NCBI RefSeq assembly: GCF_031127875.1
Contig: NZ_JARXIA010000023.1
Span: 1 to 64,000, forward strand
DNA length: 64,000 nucleotides
Reading direction: 5' to 3'
DNA from: Pelagicoccus sp. SDUM812005
Lineage (GTDB): Bacteria > Verrucomicrobiota > Verrucomicrobiia > Opitutales > Opitutaceae
Positions 6,392 through 16,412 of the stretch are shown here, in pieces. Position 1 is the stretch's first letter. Each line of letters opens with the position of its first letter. A program made the position numbers and the translations under genes. The notes under the pieces were generated by a model. It made no database searches. It worked only from the letters and a program-made list of their open reading frames with translations, and was not told the DNA's origin.

Positions 6392-8146
6392 CTAGTTTGC
6401 GACTGCGGCGAGCTCCTGAAGCTCTTCCACGCTGCGGCTGCTGGTGAACTGGACGAAGGTCTCTCCCTCCTGGCGCTCCGCGAGGTAGCGCTTCATGATG
6501 CTCGCCACCAAGGGCTTCACCTCCGTAAACGGCACGCTCTTGAAAACTTCCTTGGCGATCGCTTGCTCGTTCTCCACGCCGCCGCCGAGCACGATGCTGT
6601 ACCCTTCCACGTTTTCGTCGCCGACCTTCACCTTAACCGACTGCATGCCAATGTCGCCGATGTAGTGCTGGGCGCAGGAGTGCTGGCAGCCGGTCATGTG
6701 AATGTTGATCGGCAGATCCATTTCGACTTCCTTCTTAAGGTAGTCGCCGAGCTCCACCGCATTCGACTTCGTATCCGCCGACGCATACTTGCATCCGAAA
6801 TTGCCCGTGCAGGCGATCAAGCCGCCGAGGATGGGATCCGCATCGCAGTCGAAACCGACCTGCTTGATCTCGGCGATCGCCGTATCCACGTCCTCAGTAC
6901 GTACGTGAGGGATCAAAAGGTTTTGCCAAACGGTGAGACGAATTTCGCCAGTGCCATAGCGACGAGCCACCTTGGCGATTCCTCGCATCTGGTCAGGCAA
7001 CATCTTGCCCACCGGAATACGCACGCCGATGTAGTTGAGCCCCTCCTGGGATTGCGGGTGCACGCCCAGATGACTGTGACGACGAACCGGTCGCTTGTAG
7101 TCGCAATCCTTCAGGTCCATGCGCACGAAATCGAAATCGAGCTTCTTCTCGGTTTCCTCTACGAACTTCTGGTCACCCCAATCGTCGATCAAGTACTTGA
7201 GGCGAGCCTTTTTGCGATTGGTGCGATCTCCGTTCTCAATAAAGACGCGGATCATCGCCGCCGCGACCGCTAGGCATTGCTCCGCCTTGATCAAGATGCC
7301 GCAATCCTTGGCGAACTGCTTGTGGCCCGTAATACCGGCCAACTGCACGCGAAAATAGACGCCTGGCTCCACCGCTTGCCCTTCGCCCACGCGAACCGCG
7401 TAAAAGGCGATGTCGTTCGTATCGGCGCATGCGCTCATACGACCGCCGCCGTCGAAAGAGATATTGAACTTACGCGGCAAACCATAGAACTCGCGTGTAT
7501 TCAAAATTAAATGATGCATCGCCTTCGCCAGCGGCTGCACGTTGAAAATTTCGTCCGGATCGATACCGGCCGTCGCCGAAGCGGTGATGTTGCGCAGGTT
7601 GTCCGCGCCCGCCCCACGAGAGGTCAGGCCGATGTCGACTAGCTTGTCGAGCACCTTGACCGCATTGCGCGGCTGGATCTCGCGCAGCTGGAAATTCGCG
7701 CGGGTCGTGACATGGGCGTATCCGCCTGCCCAATCCTCCGCCATCTCTGCCATCCCGTCCATCTGGTGGGCGTGCATGATCCCGCCGGCGATGCGGCAAC
7801 GCAGCATGAAGGCCTCCTGAGCCGGAGACACGTTGAAAAGTCCGTAGTACTTGATGCGAAACATGTCTGCCCCTTCCGGCAGCTTGTCTTCCGCCGCGTA
7901 GCGACAAAGATCCTCGTAGGAATCGAGACCGTCCTTCTCGAATTTGAACCGCTCTTCCTTACAGAGGTCCTCCACCGGCGTCCCGTAAACCGTCTCGACT
8001 CCCGTACCCGCGGAAGCCGCGTCGCCTGTATAGCTACCATCCGAGAGCTTGCCCAGGAAGGGAGTGAATCCTCGCTGGCCCGCACCCGCGAAAAATCCCG
8101 CGAGGTACTCCTTTTGCTCCAAACTAAATGTCTGATTGTTGTTCAT
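6392..8146 (-). CDS. nirA: NirA-type siroheme [4Fe-4S] nitrite reductase
   Basis: A 584-residue assimilatory nitrite/sulfite reductase reducing nitrite to ammonium with six electrons. The siroheme/[4Fe-4S] cysteines are CTGNFGC and GCQHSC, and the following AQHYIGDIG is of the nitrite-reductase rather than the sulfite-reductase type. Residues 7-24 ([17 protein letters not shown]) match the N-terminal motif of the neighbouring diflavin protein. NirA enzymes normally use ferredoxin; the gene arrangement suggests NADPH-driven electron supply here. It is first in a minus-strand pair and divergent from the nitrate reductase operon across a 474-base control region. There is no good Shine-Dalgarno sequence. 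Confidence 0.85.
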   Translation of the reverse strand: MNNNQTFSLEQKEYLAGFFAGAGQRGFTPFLGKLSDGSYTGDAASAGTGVETVYGTPVEDLCKEERFKFEKDGLDSYEDLCRYAAEDKLPEGADMFRIKYYGLFNVSPAQEAFMLRCRIAGGIMHAHQMDGMAEMAEDWAGGYAHVTTRANFQLREIQPRNAVKVLDKLVDIGLTSRGAGADNLRNITASATAGIDPDEIFNVQPLAKAMHHLILNTREFYGLPRKFNISFDGGGRMSACADTNDIAFYAVRVGEGQAVEPGVYFRVQLAGITGHKQFAKDCGILIKAEQCLAVAAAMIRVFIENGDRTNRKKARLKYLIDDWGDQKFVEETEKKLDFDFVRMDLKDCDYKRPVRRHSHLGVHPQSQEGLNYIGVRIPVGKMLPDQMRGIAKVARRYGTGEIRLTVWQNLLIPHVRTEDVDTAIAEIKQVGFDCDADPILGGLIACTGNFGCKYASADTKSNAVELGDYLKKEVEMDLPINIHMTGCQHSCAQHYIGDIGMQSVKVKVGDENVEGYSIVLGGGVENEQAIAKEVFKSVPFTEVKPLVASIMKRYLAERQEGETFVQFTSSRSVEELQELAAVAN

Positions 8147-8620
8147 CGGTCGAAGGCGAATCGCTGAGCTTCAAGGGGGTTTTCCACTTTTTTGGACCCG
8201 CCGATATTGGTTGTTGCCCATGAGTTAGCATCCGCGATGCCAACCTCCCAGAACCCCTCGGGCTTTAGGAAAGCTTATCGCTGGCGAAAACTGACCGCGA
8301 CGAAAGAGCTCTCTCCTTATAGCTATACACCAACAGCTTACGAATCACATGAAAATTATATGACAGCTTAAGTAGCGAAAATACGCTTCTTTTTAAGCGT
8401 GCAACGCCAAGAAAACGAGCGCTGCTGCGCTCATTTTTCCATTCATGGAATTACATAACTTTCTTAAATCCATGAATTCCGCTCATTTTTAATAAAAGTG
8501 CGGGATATTCGGAAAAAGATCCTGATTTTCCGGCAAGAAACGTGGAGTGGCCCCTTTACTGCTAAAACCGACAGCAGCGCTCCTCACACCAGCGAGCGAA
8601 CCGTAACTTTCCAAGTCACC
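8147..8620. other. Divergent control region between nirA and the nitrate reductase operon
   Basis: This gene-free region carries both promoters. Visible elements are a palindrome GCATC-CGC-GATGC at 8228-8240 near nirA, an AT-rich stretch at 8340-8400, and an inverted repeat at 8441-8477 flanked by two direct copies of GCTCATTTTT. An in-frame start at 8498 for the downstream gene is less likely than 8621, because the added 41 residues have no membrane-protein character. I see no sigma-54 consensus. Confidence 0.5.
8441..8477. promoter_or_regulatory. Inverted repeat, candidate operator of the nitrate reductase operon
   Basis: ATTCATGGAAT (8441-8451) and AATCCATGAAT (8467-8477) are inverted copies matching at ten of eleven bases, 15 bases apart. 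Each is next to a GCTCATTTTT copy (8429-8438 and 8481-8490). The centre-to-centre distance of about two and a half helical turns suits a dimeric regulator. Confidence 0.5.
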
Positions 8621-9682
8621 ATGTCTCAAAACGCACAAGCAAGAGCACTCGCAATCGGCGCCACCGCAGCCCTCCTGACCGTTGGCGGCATCTACTTCGG
8701 CTCCGGGCAACTCGAGCATTTCGACCCCGCCCTCTTCTGGTACGCCATCGCTTCCGTCCTCGCCGCCTTTGCCGTCGGCTACCGCTTCACCCTCTGGGCT
8801 AGCCGCCCGCCTTCCCGCATGTACTTCAAGCGCGCCCTGCAAATGCTGCTGCGCTCCGGCCCCAAGTACGCGGCCGCCAAAGCCCCCTCCGCCGAGGTAG
8901 AAATAGCGAAGTCCGCCGCCGTCAACTTCGGCGCCCAGAACTTCATCCGCAAGCGCAGCTACTTCCGCTGGATCATGCACCTCTGCCTATCCGGCGGATG
9001 TACCCTCGCCTTCGCAGTCACCTTTCCCCTCGTGTTCGGCTGGATACACTTCGGCACCCCGCTCGACGACGCGGAAACCTACCAGGTCATCGCCTTCGGC
9101 ATCACTGTAGACACATTTTCAATACACAGCGTAAAAGCATTCCTCGCCTTCAACGCCCTGAATATCGCCGCCGTCTTCGTCCTCATCGGACTCGTCATGG
9201 CCGGCTACCGACGCCTCACCGACGCTGGAGAACGTGCCGTACAAACCTTCTACGAAGACATCCTCCCCCTCATCCTCATCGCCGCGGTCACCGTCACCGG
9301 TATCGCCCTCACCATCAGCTACAAGTTCTTCGACGGCCTCTACCACGGATCCATGGTTTGGATACACTTGATCACAGTCGTCGCTCTCATCTTCTACATC
9401 CCCTTCGGCAAGCTCTTCCATATGTTCCAGCGCTCCTGCGCCCTGGCCGTGACCGCCTACAAGAAAAAAGGCGGCGCCGAAGCCCAGGCCAAGTGCCTCG
9501 TCACCGGCGAAGACTACGCCCCGCAACGCCACGTCGACGATCTCAAGATCGTGCTCGACCAACTCGGCTTCAACTACCGCTACACCACCGAAGACGGCCA
9601 AGAGGTCCACTACCAAGACATCAGCCCCAAGGGCCGACGCCGCCTCATTGCCCTCAACCAAGGCAAGGCCCTGAAGAGATAG
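8621..9682 (+). CDS. NarI-like membrane cytochrome b subunit
   Basis: A 353-residue membrane protein with about six hydrophobic segments: two near residues 10-55, then four between about 120 and 270 (FRWIMHLCLSGG, FLAFNALNIAAVFVLIG, LILIAAVTVTGIAL, WIHLITVVALIFYIPF). Histidines in or next to helices (IMHL, SIHS, LYHGSM, WIHL, LFHMF) suit heme b ligation, and the shape resembles the nitrate reductase gamma/quinol-oxidising family. A soluble C-terminal tail follows. I place the start at the ATG before SQNAQARAL. It leads an operon with nitrate reductase, iron-sulfur and Rieske genes, so it probably feeds quinol electrons to nitrate reduction. Confidence 0.7.
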   Translation: MSQNAQARALAIGATAALLTVGGIYFGSGQLEHFDPALFWYAIASVLAAFAVGYRFTLWASRPPSRMYFKRALQMLLRSGPKYAAAKAPSAEVEIAKSAAVNFGAQNFIRKRSYFRWIMHLCLSGGCTLAFAVTFPLVFGWIHFGTPLDDAETYQVIAFGITVDTFSIHSVKAFLAFNALNIAAVFVLIGLVMAGYRRLTDAGERAVQTFYEDILPLILIAAVTVTGIALTISYKFFDGLYHGSMVWIHLITVVALIFYIPFGKLFHMFQRSCALAVTAYKKKGGAEAQAKCLVTGEDYAPQRHVDDLKIVLDQLGFNYRYTTEDGQEVHYQDISPKGRRRLIALNQGKALKR

Positions 9683-9737
9683 CGCCCAGCGGCAGCGATC
9701 CCGCAATCCAGCAGCAAACACTTAACGACCACTTTCC

Positions 9738-12011
9738 ATGGCTAAACTTTCACTACCCGAAGAATCCTACGCCGACCAGTTCGGCCCGCACCTCAACTAC
9801 CAGCCCGAAGACGGCTGGGACACCCGCGAGCCGGACAAGCTCGTCGACACCCACTGCTGCTTCTGCGGCGTCCAGTGCGGCGTTACCCTCAAGGTGAAGG
9901 AAAACAAGGTCATCGGCTTCGAGCCGCGCGAGGACTTCCCCGTCAACAAAGGCAAGCTCTGCCCCAAAGGCGTCAAGCGCTACCTACAAAACGAACACCC
10001 GGACCGACTCAAGTCGCCCCTCGTCGCAGACTCCATCACCGGCTTCCGCAAAGCGAGCTGGGACGAAGCGTATTCAAAAACCGCTGACGAGATAAAGCGT
10101 ATCCAAGAAAAGTACGGCAAGGACGCCTTCGCCTTCCTCGGCGGCGCCTCCATGACCAACGAAAAGGCCTACCTCAACGGCAAGTTCGCCCGCGTCGCCC
10201 TCCAGACCGCCAACATCGACTACAACGGACGCCTCTGCATGGTCTCCGCCGGCGCCGCCAACAAGATCGCCTTCGGCATCGACCGAGCCGCCAACCCCTG
10301 GTCCGACATCCCCAAGGCCAAGACCATCATCCTCGCCGGCACCAACCTGGCCGAGTGCTTCCCCGTCCTCACCCAGTACATCTGGCAAGCCCGCGACAAC
10401 GGAGCCAAGATCATCGTCATCGACCCGCGCATCACGCCGATCGCCCGCACCGCCGACCTCTTCCTGCCCGTCAAACCCGGACGCGACAGCGCCCTCGCCA
10501 ACGGCATCCTCCACCAACTCATCAAAAACGACTGGATCGACCAGGACTACCTCGACAACCACACCGATGGCTGGGACGAAGTCGCCGCCACCGTCGAGAA
10601 GTTCACTCCGGAATACACGGAAAAGATCACCGGCGTCCCCGCCGCCAGCGTCGTCAAGGCCGGCGAGCTCTGGGGCCCCGTCGACACCTCCATGCTCCTG
10701 CACGCCCGCGGCATCGAGCACCACACCAAAGGCGTGGAAAACGTGCTCAGCTACATGAACCTCGTGCTCGCTACCGGCCGCATCGGCAAGGAAGGCTGCG
10801 GCTACGGCTCCATCACCGGCCAAGGCAACGGCCAAGGCGGACGCGAACACGGCCAACGCTGCAACCAGCTCCCGGGCGGACGCGACATCAACAACAAGGA
10901 ACACCGCGAGCACATCGCCAAGATCTGGGGCGTCGAAGAGCAATCCCTCCCCTACGAAGGCCTCACCGCCTGCGAAATCATCGACGCCATCGAAGAAGGG
11001 AAGATCAAGGGCCTGCTCTCCATCAGCTTCAACCCGCTCGTGTCCATCCCCGATTCCGACCGCACCCGCAAAGCCCTCGAAAAGCTCGAGTTCTTCGGCT
11101 GCATCGACTTCTTCATGAACGAGACCGCCCGGTACGCTGACGTCGTATTGGCAGGATCACTACAGGAAGAGGACGAAGGCACCGTCACCACCGGCGAAGG
11201 ACGCTGCGTCAAGCTCAACCAATCCGTCACCCCGCCGGGCGATGCCAAAACGGACTGGCAAATCATCTGCGACCTCGCCGCCCGACTCGGCAAGAAAGAC
11301 TACTTCGACTACACCAACACCGGACAAATCTTCGAGGAACTGGCCCGGGCCTCCGCCGGCGGCGTCAACGACTACTCAGGCATGACCTGGGAACGCATCG
11401 AGCAGGAACAGGGCGTCTTCTGGCCCTGCCCCTCGCCCTCCCACCCAGGCACGCCCCGCCTCTTCGAAGACAAGAAGTTCTACCATCCCAACGGCCGCGC
11501 CAAGATGAAGGGCTTCGACTACCGCCCGCCCGCCGAAGACGTTTGCGAAGAGTACCCGATCATGTACACCACCGGTCGCGTCGTTTCCCAATACCTCAGC
11601 GGCACCCAGACCCGCCGCATCGGCAGCCTCGTCGACCAATACCCGGAACCGCTCTGCGAAATGCATCCCATGCTCGCCGAGCAACTCGGTATCAAGGACG
11701 GGGATACAGTCAAAGTAAGCTCGCGCCGCGGCAGCATCATCCTGCCCGCCCAAGTCGTGCAAACCATCCGTCCGGACACCGTCTTCATCCCTTACCATTG
11801 GGCCGACAAAAAAGCAGCCAACCAGCTCACCAACCGCAAGCTGGACCCAATATCCAAAATCCCCGAGTTCAAGATCTGCGCCTGCAAGGTGGAAAAGCTC
11901 GAGGACGCGCCCACCAAGTTCATCCCGCTCGCCGGACAAATCGCCGGCAAGCCGCCCAGCGCCCCCGTCAAGTTCTACCCGAAACCACCCGAGCGCTTCG
12001 CGAATTCCTAA
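9738..12011 (+). CDS. narB: Assimilatory nitrate reductase catalytic subunit (NarB/NasA type)
   Basis: A 757-residue molybdopterin enzyme of the DMSO-reductase family reducing nitrate to nitrite. The N-terminal [4Fe-4S] site is C40-x2-C43-x3-C47-x27-C75 ([11 protein letters not shown] and LCPKG). Molybdopterin-guanine-dinucleotide segments include [20 protein letters not shown] and the C-terminal domain with [12 protein letters not shown]. No Tat signal is present, so the enzyme is cytoplasmic. The length fits cyanobacterial NarB (about 730) rather than NasA fused to a C-terminal [2Fe-2S] domain. It sits 55 bases after the cytochrome gene and 21 before the ferredoxin-like gene. The catalytic assignment is firm. 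Confidence 0.9.
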   Translation: MAKLSLPEESYADQFGPHLNYQPEDGWDTREPDKLVDTHCCFCGVQCGVTLKVKENKVIGFEPREDFPVNKGKLCPKGVKRYLQNEHPDRLKSPLVADSITGFRKASWDEAYSKTADEIKRIQEKYGKDAFAFLGGASMTNEKAYLNGKFARVALQTANIDYNGRLCMVSAGAANKIAFGIDRAANPWSDIPKAKTIILAGTNLAECFPVLTQYIWQARDNGAKIIVIDPRITPIARTADLFLPVKPGRDSALANGILHQLIKNDWIDQDYLDNHTDGWDEVAATVEKFTPEYTEKITGVPAASVVKAGELWGPVDTSMLLHARGIEHHTKGVENVLSYMNLVLATGRIGKEGCGYGSITGQGNGQGGREHGQRCNQLPGGRDINNKEHREHIAKIWGVEEQSLPYEGLTACEIIDAIEEGKIKGLLSISFNPLVSIPDSDRTRKALEKLEFFGCIDFFMNETARYADVVLAGSLQEEDEGTVTTGEGRCVKLNQSVTPPGDAKTDWQIICDLAARLGKKDYFDYTNTGQIFEELARASAGGVNDYSGMTWERIEQEQGVFWPCPSPSHPGTPRLFEDKKFYHPNGRAKMKGFDYRPPAEDVCEEYPIMYTTGRVVSQYLSGTQTRRIGSLVDQYPEPLCEMHPMLAEQLGIKDGDTVKVSSRRGSIILPAQVVQTIRPDTVFIPYHWADKKAANQLTNRKLDPISKIPEFKICACKVEKLEDAPTKFIPLAGQIAGKPPSAPVKFYPKPPERFANS

Positions 12012-12032
12012 TCTCAAATTCAGCATTCCGCC

Positions 12033-12737
12033 ATGGTTTCATCCTTCTTCCAAGAAAACGAATTCTTCCTCGACCAGTCACGCTGCATCGGCTGCCAAGC
12101 CTGCGTGCAAGCCTGCGGCGAGTGCGACACCCACCGCGGACACGCGATGATTCACCTCGAATACATCGACCGTCCCACCGGCGTACAAACCGCCCCCGTC
12201 GTCTGCATGCACTGCGAGGACCCGACCTGCGCCAAGGTCTGCCCCGCCGACGCCATCAAGCAAGACGACGACGGCATCGTACACTCCGCCGCCAAGCCGC
12301 GCTGCGTCTCCTGCTCCAACTGCGTCATCGCCTGCCCCTTCGGCGTGCCGAAGATGAACCAAGGCTACGAGCTCATGATGAAGTGCGACATGTGCTACGA
12401 CCGCACCTCCGTCGGCAAGAAGCCCATGTGCGCCACCGTCTGCCCCAGCGACGCTCTCTTCTTCGGCAAGCGCGAGGAGATCGAACGCATCCGCCAAGAA
12501 AAGCCCGTCAACGAATTCCAGTTCGGCATGCAAACCGTCAAGACCAAGGTCAACATGATGACCGCGCCCGAAGCCGACAACGTCCCTGTCGACATTTCCG
12601 ACTTCATGGCCGGATCCACTTTCCAACTACCGCAGTCGCGCAGCGGAGCCCCCGACGCCGCCCTCAGCGCCGTCTTCGAACTCCCGGAGATCGTCCGCCT
12701 CGCCAAAGACCAACCCGTCGAAGAGCTCCACGTCTAA
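12033..12737 (+). CDS. Four-cluster [4Fe-4S] electron-transfer subunit
   Basis: A 234-residue iron-sulfur protein of the NrfC/DmsB/NarH group, with four cysteine sets: [35 protein letters not shown] and CDMCYDRTS...CATVC. It has no signal peptide, so it acts in the cytoplasm, most likely between the membrane cytochrome and the NarB-type subunit. The C-terminal 60 residues carry no cysteine and may dock to a partner. The gene is tightly spaced after narB (21 bases). Assimilatory nitrate reductases usually use ferredoxin, flavodoxin or a diflavin protein, so a DmsB-type subunit here makes the system look half respiratory. Confidence 0.85.
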   Translation: MVSSFFQENEFFLDQSRCIGCQACVQACGECDTHRGHAMIHLEYIDRPTGVQTAPVVCMHCEDPTCAKVCPADAIKQDDDGIVHSAAKPRCVSCSNCVIACPFGVPKMNQGYELMMKCDMCYDRTSVGKKPMCATVCPSDALFFGKREEIERIRQEKPVNEFQFGMQTVKTKVNMMTAPEADNVPVDISDFMAGSTFQLPQSRSGAPDAALSAVFELPEIVRLAKDQPVEELHV

Positions 12738-12797
12738 AAGGTAGGGCTCGACCGCCGGGCGAGCCGCCAACCGCAAAGTATCCAATTTCACACGACA

Positions 12798-13277
12798 ATG
12801 TCCGACCAGACCACTCCCTCCGAACCCGCTTGGAAAACCCAGTACCCGATCCGCCAAACCGCCGAGCACAAGACCTCGCGCCGCGGCTTCACCAAGCTGA
12901 TAGGCGCCTCGCTGCTCGCCGCGGCCGGCGGCTACCTCATCAAGGACAAGCTCTTCACCCATCCCATCTCCGGCCCCAAGACCGTCGTAGCCAAAGTCGG
13001 CGAACTCGAAGTCGGAGCGTCCAAGCTTTTCAAATACCCCGAAACCCAGCCCTGCATCCTCATTCGCCTGGCCGAAAACGAATACGTCGCCTACAGCCAA
13101 GCCTGCACCCACCTCATGTGCCCCGTGCACTACGACGGAGCCAAGCAGCAAATCGTCTGCCCCTGCCACAGCGGCTACTTCGACGCCAAGACCGGCGCCG
13201 TGCTCGCCGGCCCGCCCCCTCGCCCCCTTCCACGCTACAAAGTAACGGTCGAAGGCGAGCAAATCATCGTCGGATAA
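12798..13277 (+). CDS. Tat-signal Rieske [2Fe-2S] protein
   Basis: A 159-residue Rieske protein. The N-terminus has a twin-arginine motif (TSRRGFTK, residues 29-36) and one hydrophobic helix (LIGASLLAAAGGYLI), as in Tat-anchored Rieske proteins of cytochrome bc complexes. The cluster ligands are CTHLMC and CPCHSGYFD (Cys-x-His ... Cys-x2-His). By that topology the cluster faces the periplasm, while the nitrate reductase is cytoplasmic. It closes the cytochrome-narB-ferredoxin operon. It may pass quinol electrons outward or sit in a small quinol-oxidising complex with the NarI-like protein; the partner is inferred only from position. Confidence 0.85.
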   Translation: MSDQTTPSEPAWKTQYPIRQTAEHKTSRRGFTKLIGASLLAAAGGYLIKDKLFTHPISGPKTVVAKVGELEVGASKLFKYPETQPCILIRLAENEYVAYSQACTHLMCPVHYDGAKQQIVCPCHSGYFDAKTGAVLAGPPPRPLPRYKVTVEGEQIIVG

Positions 13278-13287
13278 ACGAAAGCCC

Positions 13288-13370
13288 CACCCGTAGCGCC
13301 GAGCTTTAGCCGGCGACCACACTGCAGGATCACATTCTTCGCGGGCGCGAGCTGCACCCCTCCCGCCCCG
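13288..13370. repeat. Decayed copy of the interspersed palindromic repeat
   Basis: The order of short blocks (CCCGTAGCGC, GCTTTAGCC, CTGCAGGATCA, CGCGGGCGCGAGCTGCA) follows the repeats at 1-67 and 16413-16492, but with many changes. It lies between the Rieske gene and nirB and may limit read-through. Confidence 0.45.
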
Positions 13371-13446
13371 CTTCTCCCTACCCAAAAAACCGCTGCTCAA
13401 TTCTCCGCATCCGGCCCGTCCGGCATGAAATCGGCTTATTAATATA

Positions 13447-13468
13447 ATTACACTTCCATACGTGTAAT
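13447..13468. promoter_or_regulatory. Inverted repeat upstream of nirB
   Basis: ATTACAC-8-GTGTAAT has perfect seven-base arms and lies 40 bases before the nirB ATG, in an AT-rich stretch after the repeat. It implies that nirBD has its own promoter and regulator site. Confidence 0.55.
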
Positions 13469-13508
13469 CGTATTTCTTTTCATCCCTAACCCGAGCCACT
13501 TTCATATT

Positions 13509-16022
13509 ATGCGCACAGAAAACATCGTCGTCATCGGAAACGGCATGGTTGGCTGCAAATTCCTCGCAGCCATGCTGCAGAGGGACACCGAGCAGCGATT
13601 CAATTTGATCACCTTCTGCGAGGAGCCGCGCCCGGCTTACGACCGCGTCCACCTCTCCGAATACTTTTCCGGCAAGACGGCCGCAGACCTCACCCTGCAG
13701 CCTATCGACTGGTACACCGACAACGGAATCACCATTCACCTCGAGGACAAGGCCGTCGAGATCGACCGCGAAGCCAAGATCGTCCGCTCCGCCAAAGGCG
13801 TCGAGGTCCGCTACCATACCCTCGTGCTCGCCACCGGCTCCGCCCCCTTCGTTCCTCCCGTCCCCGGCATCGAAAAGGAAGGCGCCTTCGTCTACCGCAC
13901 CATCGAAGACCTCGAAGGCATGATGGAGCACGCCCGCGCCGCCAGCAAAGCCGCCGTCATCGGCGGCGGCCTGCTCGGACTCGAAGCCGCCAAAGCCACC
14001 CAGGACCTCGGACTGGAATCCCACGTCGTCGAATTCGCCTCCCGCCTCATGCCACGCCAAGTCGACGAAGCAGGCGGAGCCATCCTCAAGGACATCATCG
14101 AGTCCCGAGGACTCACCGTCCACCTCAACAAGGCGACCACGCAAATCCTCGGCGACGGAAAAGTCACCGGCATGAGCTTCAAGGACGGCTCCAGCCTGGA
14201 CGTCGACATGATCGTCGTCTCCGCCGGCATTCGTCCCCGCGACGAGCTCGCCCGCGAGTGCGGGCTCGAAGTCGGACCCCGCGGCGGCGTCGTAGTTGAC
14301 GACAAACTACAAACCAGCGACCCCAGCATTTACGCCATCGGCGAGGTCGCACTCTACAATAACTTCATCTACGGCCTCGTCGCTCCCGGCTACAACATGG
14401 CCGACATCGTCGCCACCCAGATCACCGGCGGCCAAGCCGAGTTCCACGGGGCCGACATGTCCACCAAGCTCAAGCTCATCGGCACCGACGTCGCCAGCTT
14501 CGGCAACATCGAAACCCAAGAGCCGCACCAGGACATCGTCCTTACGGATCCGGTCAAAGGCACCTACAAGCGCCTCATCACCTCGCCGGACGGCAAGCAG
14601 CTCATCGGCGGCATCCTCATCGGCGACGCCGACGCCTACGGCAACCTCCTGCAGATGACGCTCAACCAGATCGAGCTCCCCGAGGACCCGATCCAGCTCA
14701 TCCTGCCCGCCGGCACCGGAGCGGCGCCTGCCTTCGGCCCCGCCGCTCTGCCCGACTCCGCCCAGATCTGCTCCTGCGAAAACGTGAGCAAGGGCGACCT
14801 CTGCTCCGCCATAGAAAACGGAGCCACCACCCTGCCCGCCCTCAAAAGCTGCACCAAGGCCGGCACCGGCTGCGGCGGTTGCGTCCCACTCGTCACCAAC
14901 CTCCTCAACCACACCCTCAAGGAACTTGGCCAAGAGGTGAACACCGACCTCTGCGAACACTTCAGCCACACCCGCCAAGGCCTCTACGAAATCGTACGCG
15001 CCACCGGTATCGACAATTTCGATACCCTACTCGCCACCCATGGAAACGGCGGCCGCGGCTGCGAAATCTGCAAGCCCGCCGTCGGCTCCATCCTCGCCAG
15101 CGTTCACAACGACAAGGTTATCGCTCCCCACAACCGCAAGCTGCAGGACAGCAACGACCGCTTCCTCGCCAACATCCAGAAGGACGGCACCTACTCCGTC
15201 GTTCCACGCGTCCCGGGCGGCGAGATCACACCCGAAAAGCTCATCGTCATCGGCGAAGTCGCCAAGGAGTACGGACTCTACACCAAGATCACCGGCGGCC
15301 AACGTATCGACCTCTTCGGCGCTAAGGTCAACGACCTGCCCGCCATCTGGAAGAAGCTCATCGACGCCGGCTTCGAGAGCGGCCACGCCTACGGAAAAGC
15401 GCTCCGCACCGTGAAGTCCTGCGTAGGCTCCACCTGGTGCCGCTTCGGAGTGCAAGACTCCACCAGCCTCGCCATCGAAGTCGAGAACCGCTACAAGGGC
15501 ATCCGCGCCCCGCATAAGATCAAGTCCGCCGTCTCGGGCTGCACCCGCGAGTGCGCCGAAGCCCAAAGCAAGGATTTCGGCATCATCGCCACCGAAAAAG
15601 GCTGGAACCTCTACCTCGGCGGAAACGGCGGCATGAAGCCTCGCCACGCCGACCTCTTCGCGGCCGACCTCGATAAGGACACCCTCATCAAGTACATCGA
15701 CCGCTACCTGATGTTCTACATCAAGACCGCCGACAAGCTCACCCGCACCAGCGTCTGGCTCGACTCCCTCGAGGGCGGCATCGAACACCTCCGCCAAGTC
15801 ATCATCGAAGACTCCCTCGGCATCTGCGACGAGCTTGACCAGCAAATGCAGCACCTCGTCGACACCTACCACTGCGAGTGGAAGGACGCGATCGAGGACC
15901 CCGAAAAGCTCAAGCGCTTCCGCCACTTCGGCAACAGCGACGAAAGCGATCCCACCATCAAGCACAGCATCGAGCGAGACCAGATTCGCCCCGCCAAAGA
16001 AGAAGAGCTCGCCAACGCGTAA
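13509..16022 (+). CDS. nirB: NAD(P)H nitrite reductase large subunit
   Basis: An 837-residue NirB, the usual length. It begins with a pyridine-nucleotide-disulfide oxidoreductase domain (VVIGNGMVGCKFL, then VIGGGLLGLEAA around residue 155). A BFD-type [2Fe-2S] domain follows around residues 415-470 (ICSCENVS, GTGCGGCVP), and the chain ends with nitrite/sulfite reductase halves. The siroheme/[4Fe-4S] cysteines are SCVGSTWC (near 640) and SGCTREC (near 680), and NGGMKPRHADL is typical of NirB. It reduces nitrite to ammonium with NAD(P)H in the cytoplasm. NirD follows 18 bases downstream. This is a second nitrite reductase besides the NirA-type pair 5 kb away. Confidence 0.93.
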   Translation: MRTENIVVIGNGMVGCKFLAAMLQRDTEQRFNLITFCEEPRPAYDRVHLSEYFSGKTAADLTLQPIDWYTDNGITIHLEDKAVEIDREAKIVRSAKGVEVRYHTLVLATGSAPFVPPVPGIEKEGAFVYRTIEDLEGMMEHARAASKAAVIGGGLLGLEAAKATQDLGLESHVVEFASRLMPRQVDEAGGAILKDIIESRGLTVHLNKATTQILGDGKVTGMSFKDGSSLDVDMIVVSAGIRPRDELARECGLEVGPRGGVVVDDKLQTSDPSIYAIGEVALYNNFIYGLVAPGYNMADIVATQITGGQAEFHGADMSTKLKLIGTDVASFGNIETQEPHQDIVLTDPVKGTYKRLITSPDGKQLIGGILIGDADAYGNLLQMTLNQIELPEDPIQLILPAGTGAAPAFGPAALPDSAQICSCENVSKGDLCSAIENGATTLPALKSCTKAGTGCGGCVPLVTNLLNHTLKELGQEVNTDLCEHFSHTRQGLYEIVRATGIDNFDTLLATHGNGGRGCEICKPAVGSILASVHNDKVIAPHNRKLQDSNDRFLANIQKDGTYSVVPRVPGGEITPEKLIVIGEVAKEYGLYTKITGGQRIDLFGAKVNDLPAIWKKLIDAGFESGHAYGKALRTVKSCVGSTWCRFGVQDSTSLAIEVENRYKGIRAPHKIKSAVSGCTRECAEAQSKDFGIIATEKGWNLYLGGNGGMKPRHADLFAADLDKDTLIKYIDRYLMFYIKTADKLTRTSVWLDSLEGGIEHLRQVIIEDSLGICDELDQQMQHLVDTYHCEWKDAIEDPEKLKRFRHFGNSDESDPTIKHSIERDQIRPAKEEELANA

Positions 16023-16040
16023 CCCAAAAACCACTACAAA

Positions 16041-16391
16041 ATGTCTGACAACATTTCCTCGAACCTTTGGACCGTTATCGGAAAGCCGGACGAGTTCAAC
16101 TCCGACCTTGGCGTCTGTATCAAAATCGACGACGAACAGATCGCCGTATTCAAGCTCTCCGGAGAAAAGGAGTGGTACGCCACCCAAAACCTCTGTCCGC
16201 ACGACAAGCGCATGGTCCTCAGCCGCGGCCTCACCGGCGACCTGAACGGCGAACCCAAAATCACCTGTCCCCTGCACAAGCGCTCCTTCTCGCTCAACAC
16301 TGGCGAATGCCTCACCGACAAGGAAACCGCTTGCCTCAAGACCTACCCCATCAAAGAGGAAGACGGAAAGCTGCTGATCCAGTTTAGCTAA
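16041..16391 (+). CDS. nirD: NAD(P)H nitrite reductase small subunit
   Basis: A 116-residue Rieske-like protein of the NirD family. It has CPHDKRMVLSRGLTGD and ITCPLHKRSF, so the Cys/His pairs typical of cluster-binding members are present. In many NirD proteins these ligands are lost, so this one may still bind [2Fe-2S]. No signal peptide is present, as expected for the cytoplasmic partner of NirB. It is co-transcribed with nirB, and the unit ends at a palindromic repeat. Confidence 0.9.
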   Translation: MSDNISSNLWTVIGKPDEFNSDLGVCIKIDDEQIAVFKLSGEKEWYATQNLCPHDKRMVLSRGLTGDLNGEPKITCPLHKRSFSLNTGECLTDKETACLKTYPIKEEDGKLLIQFS

Positions 16392-16412
16392 ACAACGAGT
16401 TGTCGCAAAATC

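Noticed and set aside
10355-13309. Arg/Pro/His-rich plus-strand frames over narB and downstream genes
   Set aside because: Low-complexity out-of-frame translation of GC-rich genes.
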